Source: Ignavibacteria bacterium (GTDB taxonomy: Bacteria > Bacteroidota > Ignavibacteria > Kapaibacteriales > UBA2268). From it: 64,000 nucleotides of DNA. The stretch covers positions 1-64,000 of the forward strand of contig JAERMQ010000007.1 of NCBI GenBank assembly GCA_016844745.1, read 5' to 3'. The position numbers and the translations under genes were made by a program. Shown one piece after another: positions 43,606 to 51,293 of this stretch. Numbering within the stretch: the first letter of the stretch is position 1; every line of letters begins with the position of its first letter. The notes beneath the pieces were generated by a model. That model searched no databases and was not told where the DNA came from. It saw nothing but the letters and a program-made list of their open reading frames with translations.

Positions 43606-44259
43606 TTATTGAATTGACATACATTCCCTGTATAACTCAACCAGTTCCATCAGTATCATTGCAGTTGCTCCCCAAAGAGGTGTTGTTGGGTGTACACGCC
43701 ACAAAGGTACGTCGGCTGTCATACCCTGCAAATTCCAATTTTCACGAACAATCGATTGAGGTTCGGAAATTGCTTTCAATCTTGTAAATAAAATTTCTTC
43801 AACTTCGCCTGAGCTAATTGAAAATTCCTGTTCCCGCTCGAAATAAGCTACCACCGGCTCAATCAAATAATTAGATGGCGGTATGAAAAGCCTGCTCAAC
43901 TTCCCGATTACATTAATATTCCCTCTTCGAAGCCCAATTTCTTCCTCAGCTTCACGAATTGCCGTTTCTTCAAATGATTCATCGGGCTCAGAGCGACCAC
44001 CGGGGAAGCTGATTTGACCGGAATGGCTGAGCAAATCACTGCTTCGCAATGTAAGCAATACGGAATAATCATCCTCTTCGGGTATGTAATTCAGTAATAC
44101 GAGCACCGCACTTGCTTTGGCGTTTTGTTCTGCCTGAAATTTTCGATAAGGCACGCCATCGATGAGCGGAGCCATTTTCAATTGTGCAGACTTGCCGGGT
44201 AATTCCGTAGTTAGCCTTGTTTCAAGGTATGAGTAAAACTTAGGCAATTCATTATTCAT
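43606..44259 (-). CDS. Nudix hydrolase, CoA pyrophosphatase-like
   Basis: This 217-aa member of the NudL/CoAse group hydrolyses CoA or related dinucleotides. The Nudix box G88-x5-E94-x7-R102-E-A-E-E-E-I-G-L110 is complete. It is preceded by the CoAse hallmark LTLRSSDLLSHSGQISFPGG (70-88), and SRLFIPPSNYLIEPVVAYF follows. The gene reads away from the DnaA-box cluster at 44352, which lies 93 bp upstream of its start. The family is clear; the physiological substrate is inferred. Confidence 0.88.
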   Translation of the reverse strand: MNNELPKFYSYLETRLTTELPGKSAQLKMAPLIDGVPYRKFQAEQNAKASAVLVLLNYIPEEDDYSVLLTLRSSDLLSHSGQISFPGGRSEPDESFEETAIREAEEEIGLRRGNINVIGKLSRLFIPPSNYLIEPVVAYFEREQEFSISSGEVEEILFTRLKAISEPQSIVRENWNLQGMTADVPLWRVHPTTPLWGATAMILMELVELYRECMSIQ

Positions 44260-44299
44260 TTAAAGTTCGAATATTAATTTTATGTTTCATTACCAATAA

Positions 44300-44395
44300 C
44301 TAAGGATAATTTCGTAAAAAACAAACTTTTTCTTAACTAATTTTTAACAAGTTATCCACACACTGATATAGTTATCCACACAGTTATCCACATCC
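44300..44395 (+). promoter_or_regulatory. Cluster of three DnaA boxes with AT-rich flank (candidate origin or DnaA-controlled site)
   Basis: Perfect TTATCCACA boxes occur at 44352-44360, 44372-44380 and 44384-44392 in the same orientation, with start-to-start spacing of 20 and 12 nt. A T/A-rich stretch (about 44309-44347) on the left could serve as an unwinding element. The cluster lies between the Nudix start and the 3' end of the NTF2-like lipoprotein gene. It may be the chromosome origin or a DnaA-regulated promoter of the Nudix gene. No other perfect box was noticed in the window. Confidence 0.75.
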
Positions 44396-44402
44396 GCCGA
44401 TT

Positions 44403-44900
44403 TTAATAAAAAGATTCGTCAGACCAACGTGAAATCTTCCAGGGGGCTGTACCGGTTTTCCTTGTTAAATTGAAAGCAGCCCTTCCCTGCACCCTGACTA
44501 TTGTCGATGGTGAAAAATACACGGTTAACGTAAAGCCCCTGCTTATATTAACCGAAAGGGAATCTCCTTCGGAAGATATAGCTTCGTTCCAGATTAAATC
44601 AAGTTTATCGGTACCCTGGAATAATCCGTTGGTATGCAGCATATCCTCCTGCCTTCCCCAAGCAAGAGGTGCCATCGGGCTTGTATCGTAATTCCAATAA
44701 ACGAAAGTAAAATCATCGGCAAGCAAATTACCATACACAATTGTATCTTTGGCATTATATGCATAACGAAAGTTTTCAAAAACACCGTTGGTATTCGTCT
44801 GGTCGGATAATGATGATATGACGGATTTATCTGATAATGCAGGAGCAAAAGGATTGGCGCAATATCCCGTTAAAAAAGTAATTGCAACCAATAGTATCAT
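44403..44900 (-). CDS. Lipoprotein, NTF2/SnoaL-like
   Basis: This 165-aa protein has an N-terminal signal MILLVAITFLTGYC with a lipobox cysteine at 14-15. ANPFAPALSDKS follows, then a domain with FENFRYAYNAKDTIVYGNLL, DDFTFVYWNYD and FNLTRKTGTAPWKISRW, which fits an NTF2-like cone fold. The N-terminus lacks the usual basic residues, so a non-ATG start upstream is possible. No partner gene is obvious. It ends 8 bp from the nearest DnaA box region. Confidence 0.65.
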   Translation of the reverse strand: MILLVAITFLTGYCANPFAPALSDKSVISSLSDQTNTNGVFENFRYAYNAKDTIVYGNLLADDFTFVYWNYDTSPMAPLAWGRQEDMLHTNGLFQGTDKLDLIWNEAISSEGDSLSVNISRGFTLTVYFSPSTIVRVQGRAAFNLTRKTGTAPWKISRWSDESFY

Positions 44901-45100
44901 TGTTATATTTATTTTCTTAAATTTTATTTTTCCTTCTTCCGAAATTTTTACATACCAAAATAATTATACAATTATTTGAAACGTATTGCTACTATTAATT
45001 ATTGCAAAATGATTTACTATCCTATTACCGGTATTCATCACAGTAAATTATTAGTAGAACAATTGACTATGTGTAGAATATTGTGCAATTTTATTTTTTT

Positions 45101-45661
45101 TTACAAATTCTCCGTATAAAGAATTTCCTGGGCTATTTTTCTTGCTGTAGCCGAATCGGTTAGCAGTTCAACCAGCTTAAATCCGAATTCAAAAGAAGTT
45201 CCAGCTCCTCTACTGGTTACTATATTTCGACTTACAACAACTGACTCTTCAGAATAGTTATATACTGATAAAACATCTTTAACAGTAGGATGGGATGTAA
45301 TTTCGGTATTGTGGTCAAGTATTCCGAATTTTGCTAAAATCAGGGGAGCGGCACAAATAGCGCCTATTAGCCTCCCTTTCCTATGATGAGCTAAAAGAAT
45401 TTCTTTTAAATGAGTGCTTATCCAAAGATTTTTTACACCCTTTCCTCCGCCCGGTAAAATAATAGCATTGAATTCATCATCTTTTTCAATATGCCTGAGA
45501 ACCTTATCAGGCAAAATCCTGATTCCATTTGCCAGGACAACAGTTTGATTATCTGAAGCAATTATTACATCAAGCCCAGCTCGGCGCAATAAATCTACTG
45601 GAACAGCTACTTCGATATCTTCAGTTCCATCGGCTATTACGACTAAAGTTTTTATTTTCAT
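45101..45661 (-). CDS. DJ-1/PfpI family protein (YajL/DJ-1 type)
   Basis: This 186-aa protein is of the DJ-1 group, with E17 in DGTEDIEVAVPVD and the reactive cysteine C103 in GAICAAPLIL. LPGGGKGVKNL (69-79) and the C-terminal SRGAGTSFEFGFKLVELL are canonical. Members act as glyoxalase III, deglycase or oxidative-stress protectants, and which of these applies is debated. It stands alone on the minus strand, divergent from the TPR gene. The functional class is confident. Confidence 0.93.
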   Translation of the reverse strand: MKIKTLVVIADGTEDIEVAVPVDLLRRAGLDVIIASDNQTVVLANGIRILPDKVLRHIEKDDEFNAIILPGGGKGVKNLWISTHLKEILLAHHRKGRLIGAICAAPLILAKFGILDHNTEITSHPTVKDVLSVYNYSEESVVVSRNIVTSRGAGTSFEFGFKLVELLTDSATARKIAQEILYTENL

Positions 45662-45843
45662 TATTTATGCCTTTTTTATTAATAATTCTACCAAATTTAA
45701 CAAAAAAAATCAATTATTCAATAATTTTATATATATTGAATATAATTGGTATTGTATTTGATAATCATTACAAATAATTGGTATTATATTTGATAATAAA
45801 TTTTGTAGTTGTACGTAAATAAAGAGAATAATTTAGAATCGTT

Positions 45844-47157
45844 ATGGCAATAGATACATCGTTTCAAGACTCGGAATCCTGGGTAATAAAGGGTGACGAA
45901 GCAAATAAGAACGAGAACTTCGAAGAAGCAATCGAATATTATGCTAACGCAATCAGCCTGAATCCCCGTTCGGCAATCGCTTATTTCAAGCGTGGAAATG
46001 CCTATAATAGCCTTAATATGTTCAGCAATGCCGTATTGGATTATAATAATTCCGCAACGCTCGACCCTGATTTCTCCTTTGTTTACTTCAAACGCGGCTG
46101 TGCCTATCTGGAACTTCACCAGTTCAAAAATTCCGTTAATGACCTGACTAAATCAGTAGAATTAAACACTGAATTCCCATTTGCTTATTTCAAACGGGGA
46201 GTTGCTTACGAATCTTTGAAAAAAATTGACGATGCTATATCCGACTATACACGGGCAATTGATTTGAATCCAACTTTCTCACCTGCATCGTTGCACCGTG
46301 GAAATTGCTATTTCGAAAAAAAGCAATTTGAGGACGCTATCGAGGATTATTCCAAAGTACTTACTTTAGACCCTAATGAAGAAAAGGCTTTTATTTCGCG
46401 TGGTATTGCTTTCGGTAACCTGAAAAAATATACAAAGGCCGTTGAGGATTACACAAAAGCTATCAAAATAAATGGCGACTCGCAACTGGCATACAATTAT
46501 CGTGGTTTGGTTTATAATATCCTGAAAGATTTTTCGAAAGCAATTGATGATTTTTCCGTTGTTGTTCGCATGAATCCTACTATGGCGGAAGCATTTAACA
46601 ATCGTGGTATTGCTTATTTCTCACTGAAGAATTTTACACGTGCTATTACTGATTACGACAAAGCGCTTGAAATAAATCCGAAAGCGAAAACCGTATACTT
46701 TAATCGCGGCAATGCATACTTTAATTTAAGGCATTATATCAAAGCAATCGAGAATTACGACAAAGCGCTCGAAATGGATAACGATATGTTCCTTGCAAGT
46801 TTTGCCCGTGGAAATGCATACATGAATACCGGCAACCTTCGGAATGCTATCCGCGATTTTACTCATTCGGTAACGATTAATCCCCGTTTTTTGCAAGCTT
46901 ATTTAGGGCGCGCAAATGCATTTATGAAAATGAAATATTTCTCGAAAGCATTAGAAGATTACACAATTGCAATTACCCTCAGCCCTGACCAGGCGCAGCT
47001 TTATATAGCACGCGGGATAGCATTCCGTTCTTATAAGCGGTATCGAGATGCTCTTGCCGATTTCAACGAATATCTCCGCCTTTCCGCCCGCAACGAGCCT
47101 TTAGCCAATAAAGTGCGGGCATGGATTCGTAAGATGGGATTTGTTCCTGAATATTAA
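45844..47157 (+). CDS. Tandem TPR protein
   Basis: This 437-aa protein is built almost entirely of about twelve 34-residue tetratricopeptide repeats. Each shows A-x-x-x-RG-x-A-Y, a central A-I-x-D-Y-x-K-A and N-P, as in YFKRGNAYNSLNMFSNAVLD and the later YFNRGNAYFNLRHYIKAIEN. There is no signal peptide or membrane segment, so it is probably cytoplasmic and mediates protein-protein contacts. The partner is unknown. A perfect hairpin follows at 47185, which may end transcription. Confidence 0.9.
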   Translation: MAIDTSFQDSESWVIKGDEANKNENFEEAIEYYANAISLNPRSAIAYFKRGNAYNSLNMFSNAVLDYNNSATLDPDFSFVYFKRGCAYLELHQFKNSVNDLTKSVELNTEFPFAYFKRGVAYESLKKIDDAISDYTRAIDLNPTFSPASLHRGNCYFEKKQFEDAIEDYSKVLTLDPNEEKAFISRGIAFGNLKKYTKAVEDYTKAIKINGDSQLAYNYRGLVYNILKDFSKAIDDFSVVVRMNPTMAEAFNNRGIAYFSLKNFTRAITDYDKALEINPKAKTVYFNRGNAYFNLRHYIKAIENYDKALEMDNDMFLASFARGNAYMNTGNLRNAIRDFTHSVTINPRFLQAYLGRANAFMKMKYFSKALEDYTIAITLSPDQAQLYIARGIAFRSYKRYRDALADFNEYLRLSARNEPLANKVRAWIRKMGFVPEY

Positions 47158-47184
47158 TTTTCGTATTACAGTTTTTAGAATCAC

Positions 47185-47215
47185 GATGTCCTACATCTCC
47201 AAGATGTAGGACATC
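47185..47215. repeat. Hairpin family GATGTCCTACATCT (copy 1)
   Basis: 14-nt perfect arms GATGTCCTACATCT and AGATGTAGGACATC are joined by a CCA loop, 28 bp after the TPR stop. Relatives are at 53327-53359 and 57102-57134. It could act as a terminator but lacks a T-tract. Confidence 0.85.
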
Positions 47216-47325
47216 TGTTTCGTAATTGATTCAACTAATCTTTGCAGAGTTTTACAGCTTATTTACTCCTTAGAGAACTTTGACTGTCTTTTGAAATAAT
47301 ATTTTTTTAACAGCGAAAAAATCCT

Positions 47326-47333
47326 TAATTTTG
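47326..47333 (+). promoter_or_regulatory. TAATTTTG -7 element before tRNA-Pro
   Basis: TAATTTTG fits the Bacteroidota TAnnTTTG -7 consensus and lies 14 nt before the tRNA 5' end. A TTTTG at 47289-47293 is too far upstream for a standard -33 box, so only the -7 element is supported. Confidence 0.45.
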
Positions 47334-47346
47334 TAGTCTTTCAAAT

Positions 47347-47421
47347 CGGCGTGTGGCGCAGCCCGGATAGCGCACTTGCTTGGGGTGCAAGGGGTCGCTG
47401 GTTCAAATCCAGTCACGCCGA
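47347..47421 (+). tRNA. tRNA-Pro(GGG)
   Basis: A full cloverleaf is visible. The acceptor is CGGCGTG paired with CACGCCG, the D-arm contains AGCCCGGATAGCGC, and the anticodon arm CTTGC-TTGGGGT-GCAAG has anticodon GGG. A T-arm with CTGGTTCAAATCCAG follows, with discriminator A. It resembles E. coli tRNA-Pro in the acceptor and D-arm. The 3' CCA is not encoded. Confidence 0.95.
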
Positions 47422-47498
47422 CAAAAAAATCCTTGTATTTAATAATGATAATATTCCGATAAATTGGAGCAGGAATGCTGTCGGAGAATCTCTATTCA

Positions 47499-47825
47499 TC
47501 ATTTTCCAACGTACATTCTATACACCTGTTGCTCTTTTGTTAAGTAGAAAACACCGGAGTTTGTCCCGCCGACAGGAGCATGATAAATGTAAAATTCATT
47601 CATACCTTCCATTGCCGTGAATGTCCCTGAAAAAGGTCCGGTAGAACCGACCAGGACGGCAACAAGACTATTATTCAAAATGATATGAAATTCTCCTATG
47701 TCATTATGAAGGATATATGCCTCATAAGTAAATTGAGGAACAGAAGTGTCCGGAATAATAGGATGAGTATTTTCCTTGCAGGCTATAAGAGCCAGTATTA
47801 TCATGAACAAGAAAGACTTTTTCAT
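47499..47825 (-). CDS. Small lipoprotein, unknown function
   Basis: This 108-aa protein begins KKSFLFMIILALIAC with a lipobox cysteine at 16. A short mature chain of beta-strand character follows (FTYEAYILHNDIGEFHIILN, GSTGPFSGTFTAMEGMNEF). No family is recognised. It is transcribed toward the tRNA gene and shares the minus strand with the CxxC membrane protein 89 bp upstream. Confidence 0.6.
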   Translation of the reverse strand: MKKSFLFMIILALIACKENTHPIIPDTSVPQFTYEAYILHNDIGEFHIILNNSLVAVLVGSTGPFSGTFTAMEGMNEFYIYHAPVGGTNSGVFYLTKEQQVYRMYVGK

Positions 47826-47913
47826 ATCTCAAATATTTAAAAATTAAATTTTTTAAAATTGTTTTTACAATTAAAATGTTAACAAATAATTATTGAAATT
47901 GTATAGGACGATG

Positions 47914-48282
47914 TTAATTTTTCATAATGGTAAAAAATGATACAATTGTTAATATTGCTGAAATATACCATAACGGATATGAAGCGTTTGACTTAAATTC
48001 CATTAATTTTGTTTGTTCCCTTAAAGCTGCTGCCTGTTTATTTGATGCTCTGCAGATTTCGCAATTATACTGCAAGGCAGCATAAACTTTCTTCTCTTCC
48101 AATGTTAGAGTATCCTTATTTTTCAAATCCATCAATATTTTATCACTGCAAGCATCACAATCTAAATCAGCGATTGTGATTGTCCTTTGTTCAATTTGTT
48201 TCTCATCTTGTATTTGTTGAGAAAAACAGAATTGATTTGAAAAAAGTAAAATACTCAAATAAATTACAAATAGCTTTATCAA
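47914..48282 (-). CDS. Exported double-CxxC protein with C-terminal membrane anchor
   Basis: This 122-aa protein has a signal peptide (IKLFVIYLSILLFSNQFCFS) and two CxxC motifs, DCDACSD (about 41-47) and NCEICRA (about 73-79), in a helical extracytoplasmic part. A single C-terminal TM segment YPLWYISAILTIVSFFTIM ends the chain. This would place a metal- or redox-active domain in the periplasm, anchored in the inner membrane. No known family was recognised. It sits between a lipoprotein and a restriction-type methyltransferase on the same strand. Confidence 0.6.
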   Translation of the reverse strand: MIKLFVIYLSILLFSNQFCFSQQIQDEKQIEQRTITIADLDCDACSDKILMDLKNKDTLTLEEKKVYAALQYNCEICRASNKQAAALREQTKLMEFKSNASYPLWYISAILTIVSFFTIMKN

Positions 48283-48439
48283 TTTGAACTCCTTGTATTT
48301 TGGTAGAATTTAATTTTATGAATATCTCAAATTCCGCTGCAACAGCAGATTATTTATCAATTTCTATCTTACAATTACTAACCTTTTTGATATTGTATTC
48401 ATCAGAAATTTCAAAACAATATAATAAAATCCATTATAA

Positions 48440-50065
48440 CTAATCTTTAAAAAAACCGGTTTTTGTATAGGGTTTGTCTAATTTTTTGATTGATTTTTCA
48501 TATAGGTCAATTTCTGTCATTCCGGGTAGTTTTGGTTTAGCGCCTTCCATAAGTTCATTAACACTGATAATTTGGATTTTATCAATTTTAAATCCGGGAA
48601 TACATCCTTTGGCTTTGGCTTCAATTCTCATTCCTTTGGTAATATGCTGCTCATAGCATACAAAAATGCCCATATCAGCTTTAAATGCTTCAACTGATGA
48701 CATAAAAGCACGAACTTCTCCAATTGAAACATTTCCACTTTTAACCTCAATTATACCTGAACCCCTATGTTTACCATCAGAAGATTTTGAAAAAGTAATG
48801 TAACCATCCCTGCCACCATCCCCTGTTTTCATGGGACTTTTCGTTCCGCTTAATAACACTTCGATTACCCAATTTTGGAAGTCGAATCGTCCGGTTTTTG
48901 GTTTTTTTGCTAATTCATAAGATGAAGCAATATCTTTTGGTAAACCTGTAATTTCAATATTTGCTAATATTTCTTTGCGCTTTACTTCCGAATAAGGATT
49001 GATAAGCCTGTCACGTATCAAATTAATAGCTAAGTGTGAAATATCCACACCTATCCAGTTCCTATTTAATATTTGAGCGGCTGCAACTGTAGTCCCGCAT
49101 CCACAAAAGAAATCAGCCACCAAATCACCCTCGTTTGTTGAAGCAAGAATTATCCTTTCTAATAATTCAAGAGGTTTTTGAGTAGGATAACCTAAGCCTT
49201 CTGCACTCCATGAACGCAAAGCTTCGATATCATACCAGGTATCCTGGCAATGTAATCCTTTTGCATCATCTAAAAATCTTTTGAATCTTGGGAAATTATT
49301 TTTAGTCCGGAATATTTTCCCATTTTCTTCAAGTTCATTAAGTCTTTCTATCGGATATCGCCAAGGCCGGGTAATACCTTTCCATTCAAACTCTTTATTT
49401 ATTCCTTTATGACCGGCTAAATCGCTTGACATAAATTTCTTGCCGGTTTTCTCATCTATATACCTGTAATAGGTTTCAACATATTCTTCATCATATACTT
49501 GAAATTGTTGATTCCATGTAAATTTCTTATGTGATTTTACATAATATAATATTTCATCATGGGACCAGCCAAATTTCTTAGCATTACTATGAGCTGATGT
49601 CCTTTTCCATATAATATTATTCTGATAATTATCCTTGCCAAAGATTAAATCGCAAATAATTTTTAAATAATGTGACATATTAGGGTCGCAATGAAGATAA
49701 AAACTCCCGGTACTTTTCAAAACTTTGTGAATATACCAAATTCTGATGGTCATCATTGTAAGGTATGAAATGATGCTTTTTGAAATTCGAACATCATTTA
49801 ATGCCATTAAAAATTTATACAAATCAATATCCAAATCCTGGATTTCATTGATTGTGTCCTGATACGAAACGTTACTCCATGTATCTTTAAAGGCTTCTTT
49901 CTGGGCTTTTGTATCTTTTAAATCAATACTTTCAAAAAGAATATTGTAATTCCTTTTAGAATTAAACGGAGGGTCAATATAAATTAAATCAATATATCCC
50001 TTTGGATATTCCTGATATACAGCTTTTAAAAACTCAAGACAATCACCGTAATGTAATCTATTCAA
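48440..50065 (-). CDS. DNA methyltransferase fused to a PD-(D/E)XK nuclease domain
   Basis: The 541-aa protein has an N-terminal adenine methyltransferase with catalytic motif DPPF (31-34, DPPFNSKRNYN) and SAM motif I DFFCGCGTT (318-326). A C-terminal domain (about 395-510) follows with GDGGRDGYI (D420) and IIEVKSGNVS (E440, K442), a restriction-like PD-(D/E)XK core as in Mrr-type domains. Such single-chain enzymes modify and possibly cut DNA in one protein. The nuclease part is often degenerate in this group, but here D, E and K are present. It stands alone, with no separate restriction or specificity gene. Its target is unknown. Confidence 0.82.
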   Translation of the reverse strand: MNRLHYGDCLEFLKAVYQEYPKGYIDLIYIDPPFNSKRNYNILFESIDLKDTKAQKEAFKDTWSNVSYQDTINEIQDLDIDLYKFLMALNDVRISKSIISYLTMMTIRIWYIHKVLKSTGSFYLHCDPNMSHYLKIICDLIFGKDNYQNNIIWKRTSAHSNAKKFGWSHDEILYYVKSHKKFTWNQQFQVYDEEYVETYYRYIDEKTGKKFMSSDLAGHKGINKEFEWKGITRPWRYPIERLNELEENGKIFRTKNNFPRFKRFLDDAKGLHCQDTWYDIEALRSWSAEGLGYPTQKPLELLERIILASTNEGDLVADFFCGCGTTVAAAQILNRNWIGVDISHLAINLIRDRLINPYSEVKRKEILANIEITGLPKDIASSYELAKKPKTGRFDFQNWVIEVLLSGTKSPMKTGDGGRDGYITFSKSSDGKHRGSGIIEVKSGNVSIGEVRAFMSSVEAFKADMGIFVCYEQHITKGMRIEAKAKGCIPGFKIDKIQIISVNELMEGAKPKLPGMTEIDLYEKSIKKLDKPYTKTGFFKD

Positions 50066-50199
50066 TTTTAATCCTATTTAAAAAAAGAAAATTAATCAAA
50101 TATTTTATGAATTTCCCTGAATAAATTCTTATGCAAATTATAAAATTTTCTTATTTCATTATTATTCATTTTTATTTTTTCTTCGTTACACCAATTCTT

Positions 50200-50267
50200 A
50201 ATTCTTAATTCCCAATTCCCAAATCGTAATCCCTTATTCGTAATTCGTAATTCGTAATTTGTAATTG
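50200..50267 (-). repeat. Heptamer arrays adjoining a stop codon
   Basis: On the minus strand AATTACA, AATTACG (three times) and variants begin 2 nt after the glycosyltransferase stop codon at 50269. A second set, AATTGGG and AATTAAG, follows. Orientation is sense to the gene, as in the other arrays. Confidence 0.85.
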
Positions 50268-50268
50268 A

Positions 50269-51090
50269 TTATCTGCTATATTTTTTATATCCATTAATCA
50301 AAATAGAAGGCAAATTCGGAAGTGAATACAGAAACCATCTTTCGGTTTTTCGGACAAATTCCGGTGCAATTCCCTGCCTCTCAGCCCAGTTCCTGAAATT
50401 ATTAAATACTATTTTCTTAACCTCCCAGATATTAACTTGCTTGGCACGCACACTCGATTTAGGTTCGTCGGTATAAACGACCAAGCGTTCATTTATATAA
50501 GCGCAATCCGTTTGAGTAAGCACACGCAGCCATAATGAGTAATCTTCCCCGACCTTTAAAACTTTTTCTTCCGGGAATCCTTCGGTTTTTGCGAAAATCG
50601 AACGGTGGAGCATTGCAGAACTGCTAATGATCAAGTTACCGGCTAATAAATTATTAAAATTAATACGTGGCTTCTTCCAATATATAAAAGTATCTTTCTC
50701 TCCCTCACCAGGGACGAATCTAACAGCATTAGTCGAAGAAGCTAAGCAGTTCAATTCTTTTGCCCGGCGTAGCTGCTTTTCGAGTTTAGCCGGAAACCAT
50801 AAATCATCACTATCGAGAAATGCGAGCCATTCCCCTTTGCTTTCGGTTATTCCCCTGTTCTTCGGAACTGCAGGCACTCCTGCATGAGTTCCGGCGATGA
50901 ATCTTATCCTTTTATCATTAATTGAGCTAACAATTTCTTCCGTGTTATCGGTAGAGCCGTCATCGCAAATTAACACTTCCAAATTTGAATAGGTCTGCGC
51001 TAAAACGCTGCCAATCGCCTTTTCAATCAAATTTGCCCTGTTCCATGTTGGAATTATTACCGATATTAGTTCGTTATTTTTGTCTGGCAT
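50269..51090 (-). CDS. Glycosyltransferase family 2
   Basis: This 273-aa GT-A fold enzyme transfers sugars from nucleotide-sugar donors. ISVIIPTWNRANLIEKAI (9-26) is the donor-site start, ICDDGSTDNT (41-50) holds the D43-D44 pair, and FLDSDDLW (91-98) is the metal-binding DxD-like motif. No membrane segment is seen, so it is cytosolic or peripherally bound. It lies 203 bp downstream of a multi-pass O-mannosyltransferase-like gene on the same strand, which suggests cell-surface glycan or glycoprotein synthesis. The sugar specificity is unknown. Confidence 0.92.
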   Translation of the reverse strand: MPDKNNELISVIIPTWNRANLIEKAIGSVLAQTYSNLEVLICDDGSTDNTEEIVSSINDKRIRFIAGTHAGVPAVPKNRGITESKGEWLAFLDSDDLWFPAKLEKQLRRAKELNCLASSTNAVRFVPGEGEKDTFIYWKKPRINFNNLLAGNLIISSSAMLHRSIFAKTEGFPEEKVLKVGEDYSLWLRVLTQTDCAYINERLVVYTDEPKSSVRAKQVNIWEVKKIVFNNFRNWAERQGIAPEFVRKTERWFLYSLPNLPSILINGYKKYSR

Positions 51091-51117
51091 AGTATTCAGT
51101 ATTGTTTTTCATTAATA

Positions 51118-51213
51118 AACAAGGAGAAATCTCCCCTACCCCCCTTTTTCAAAGGGGGATTAAGAAAATATTTTAATCCCCCTTTGAAAAAGGAGTGTAG
51201 GGGGGATTTCTTT
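51118..51213. repeat. Palindrome of the CTACCCCCCTTTTTC family
   Basis: The left arm AAATCTCCCCTACCCCCC with TTTTTCAAAGGGGGATTA, and the right arm TAATCCCCCTTTGAAAAA then GGGGGGATTT, are near complements around AGAAAATATTT. It is a third palindrome family of the window. Confidence 0.85.
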
Positions 51214-51293
51214 TGAATTATCATTGTTTTTTTTTCCAATAATTTGGTAATCAGAATAAAACTACCATTTATTTAAATTTCTAATTATTATTC

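Noticed and set aside
47289-47333. A complete -33/-7 promoter for the tRNA
   Set aside because: The TTTTG at 47289 is about 32 nt before the TAATTTTG element, beyond usual spacing, so only the -7 element is kept.
47351-47620. An 89-codon open frame across the tRNA gene
   Set aside because: It reads through tRNA-Pro(GGG) and shows no protein-like composition; it is a shadow of the RNA gene.
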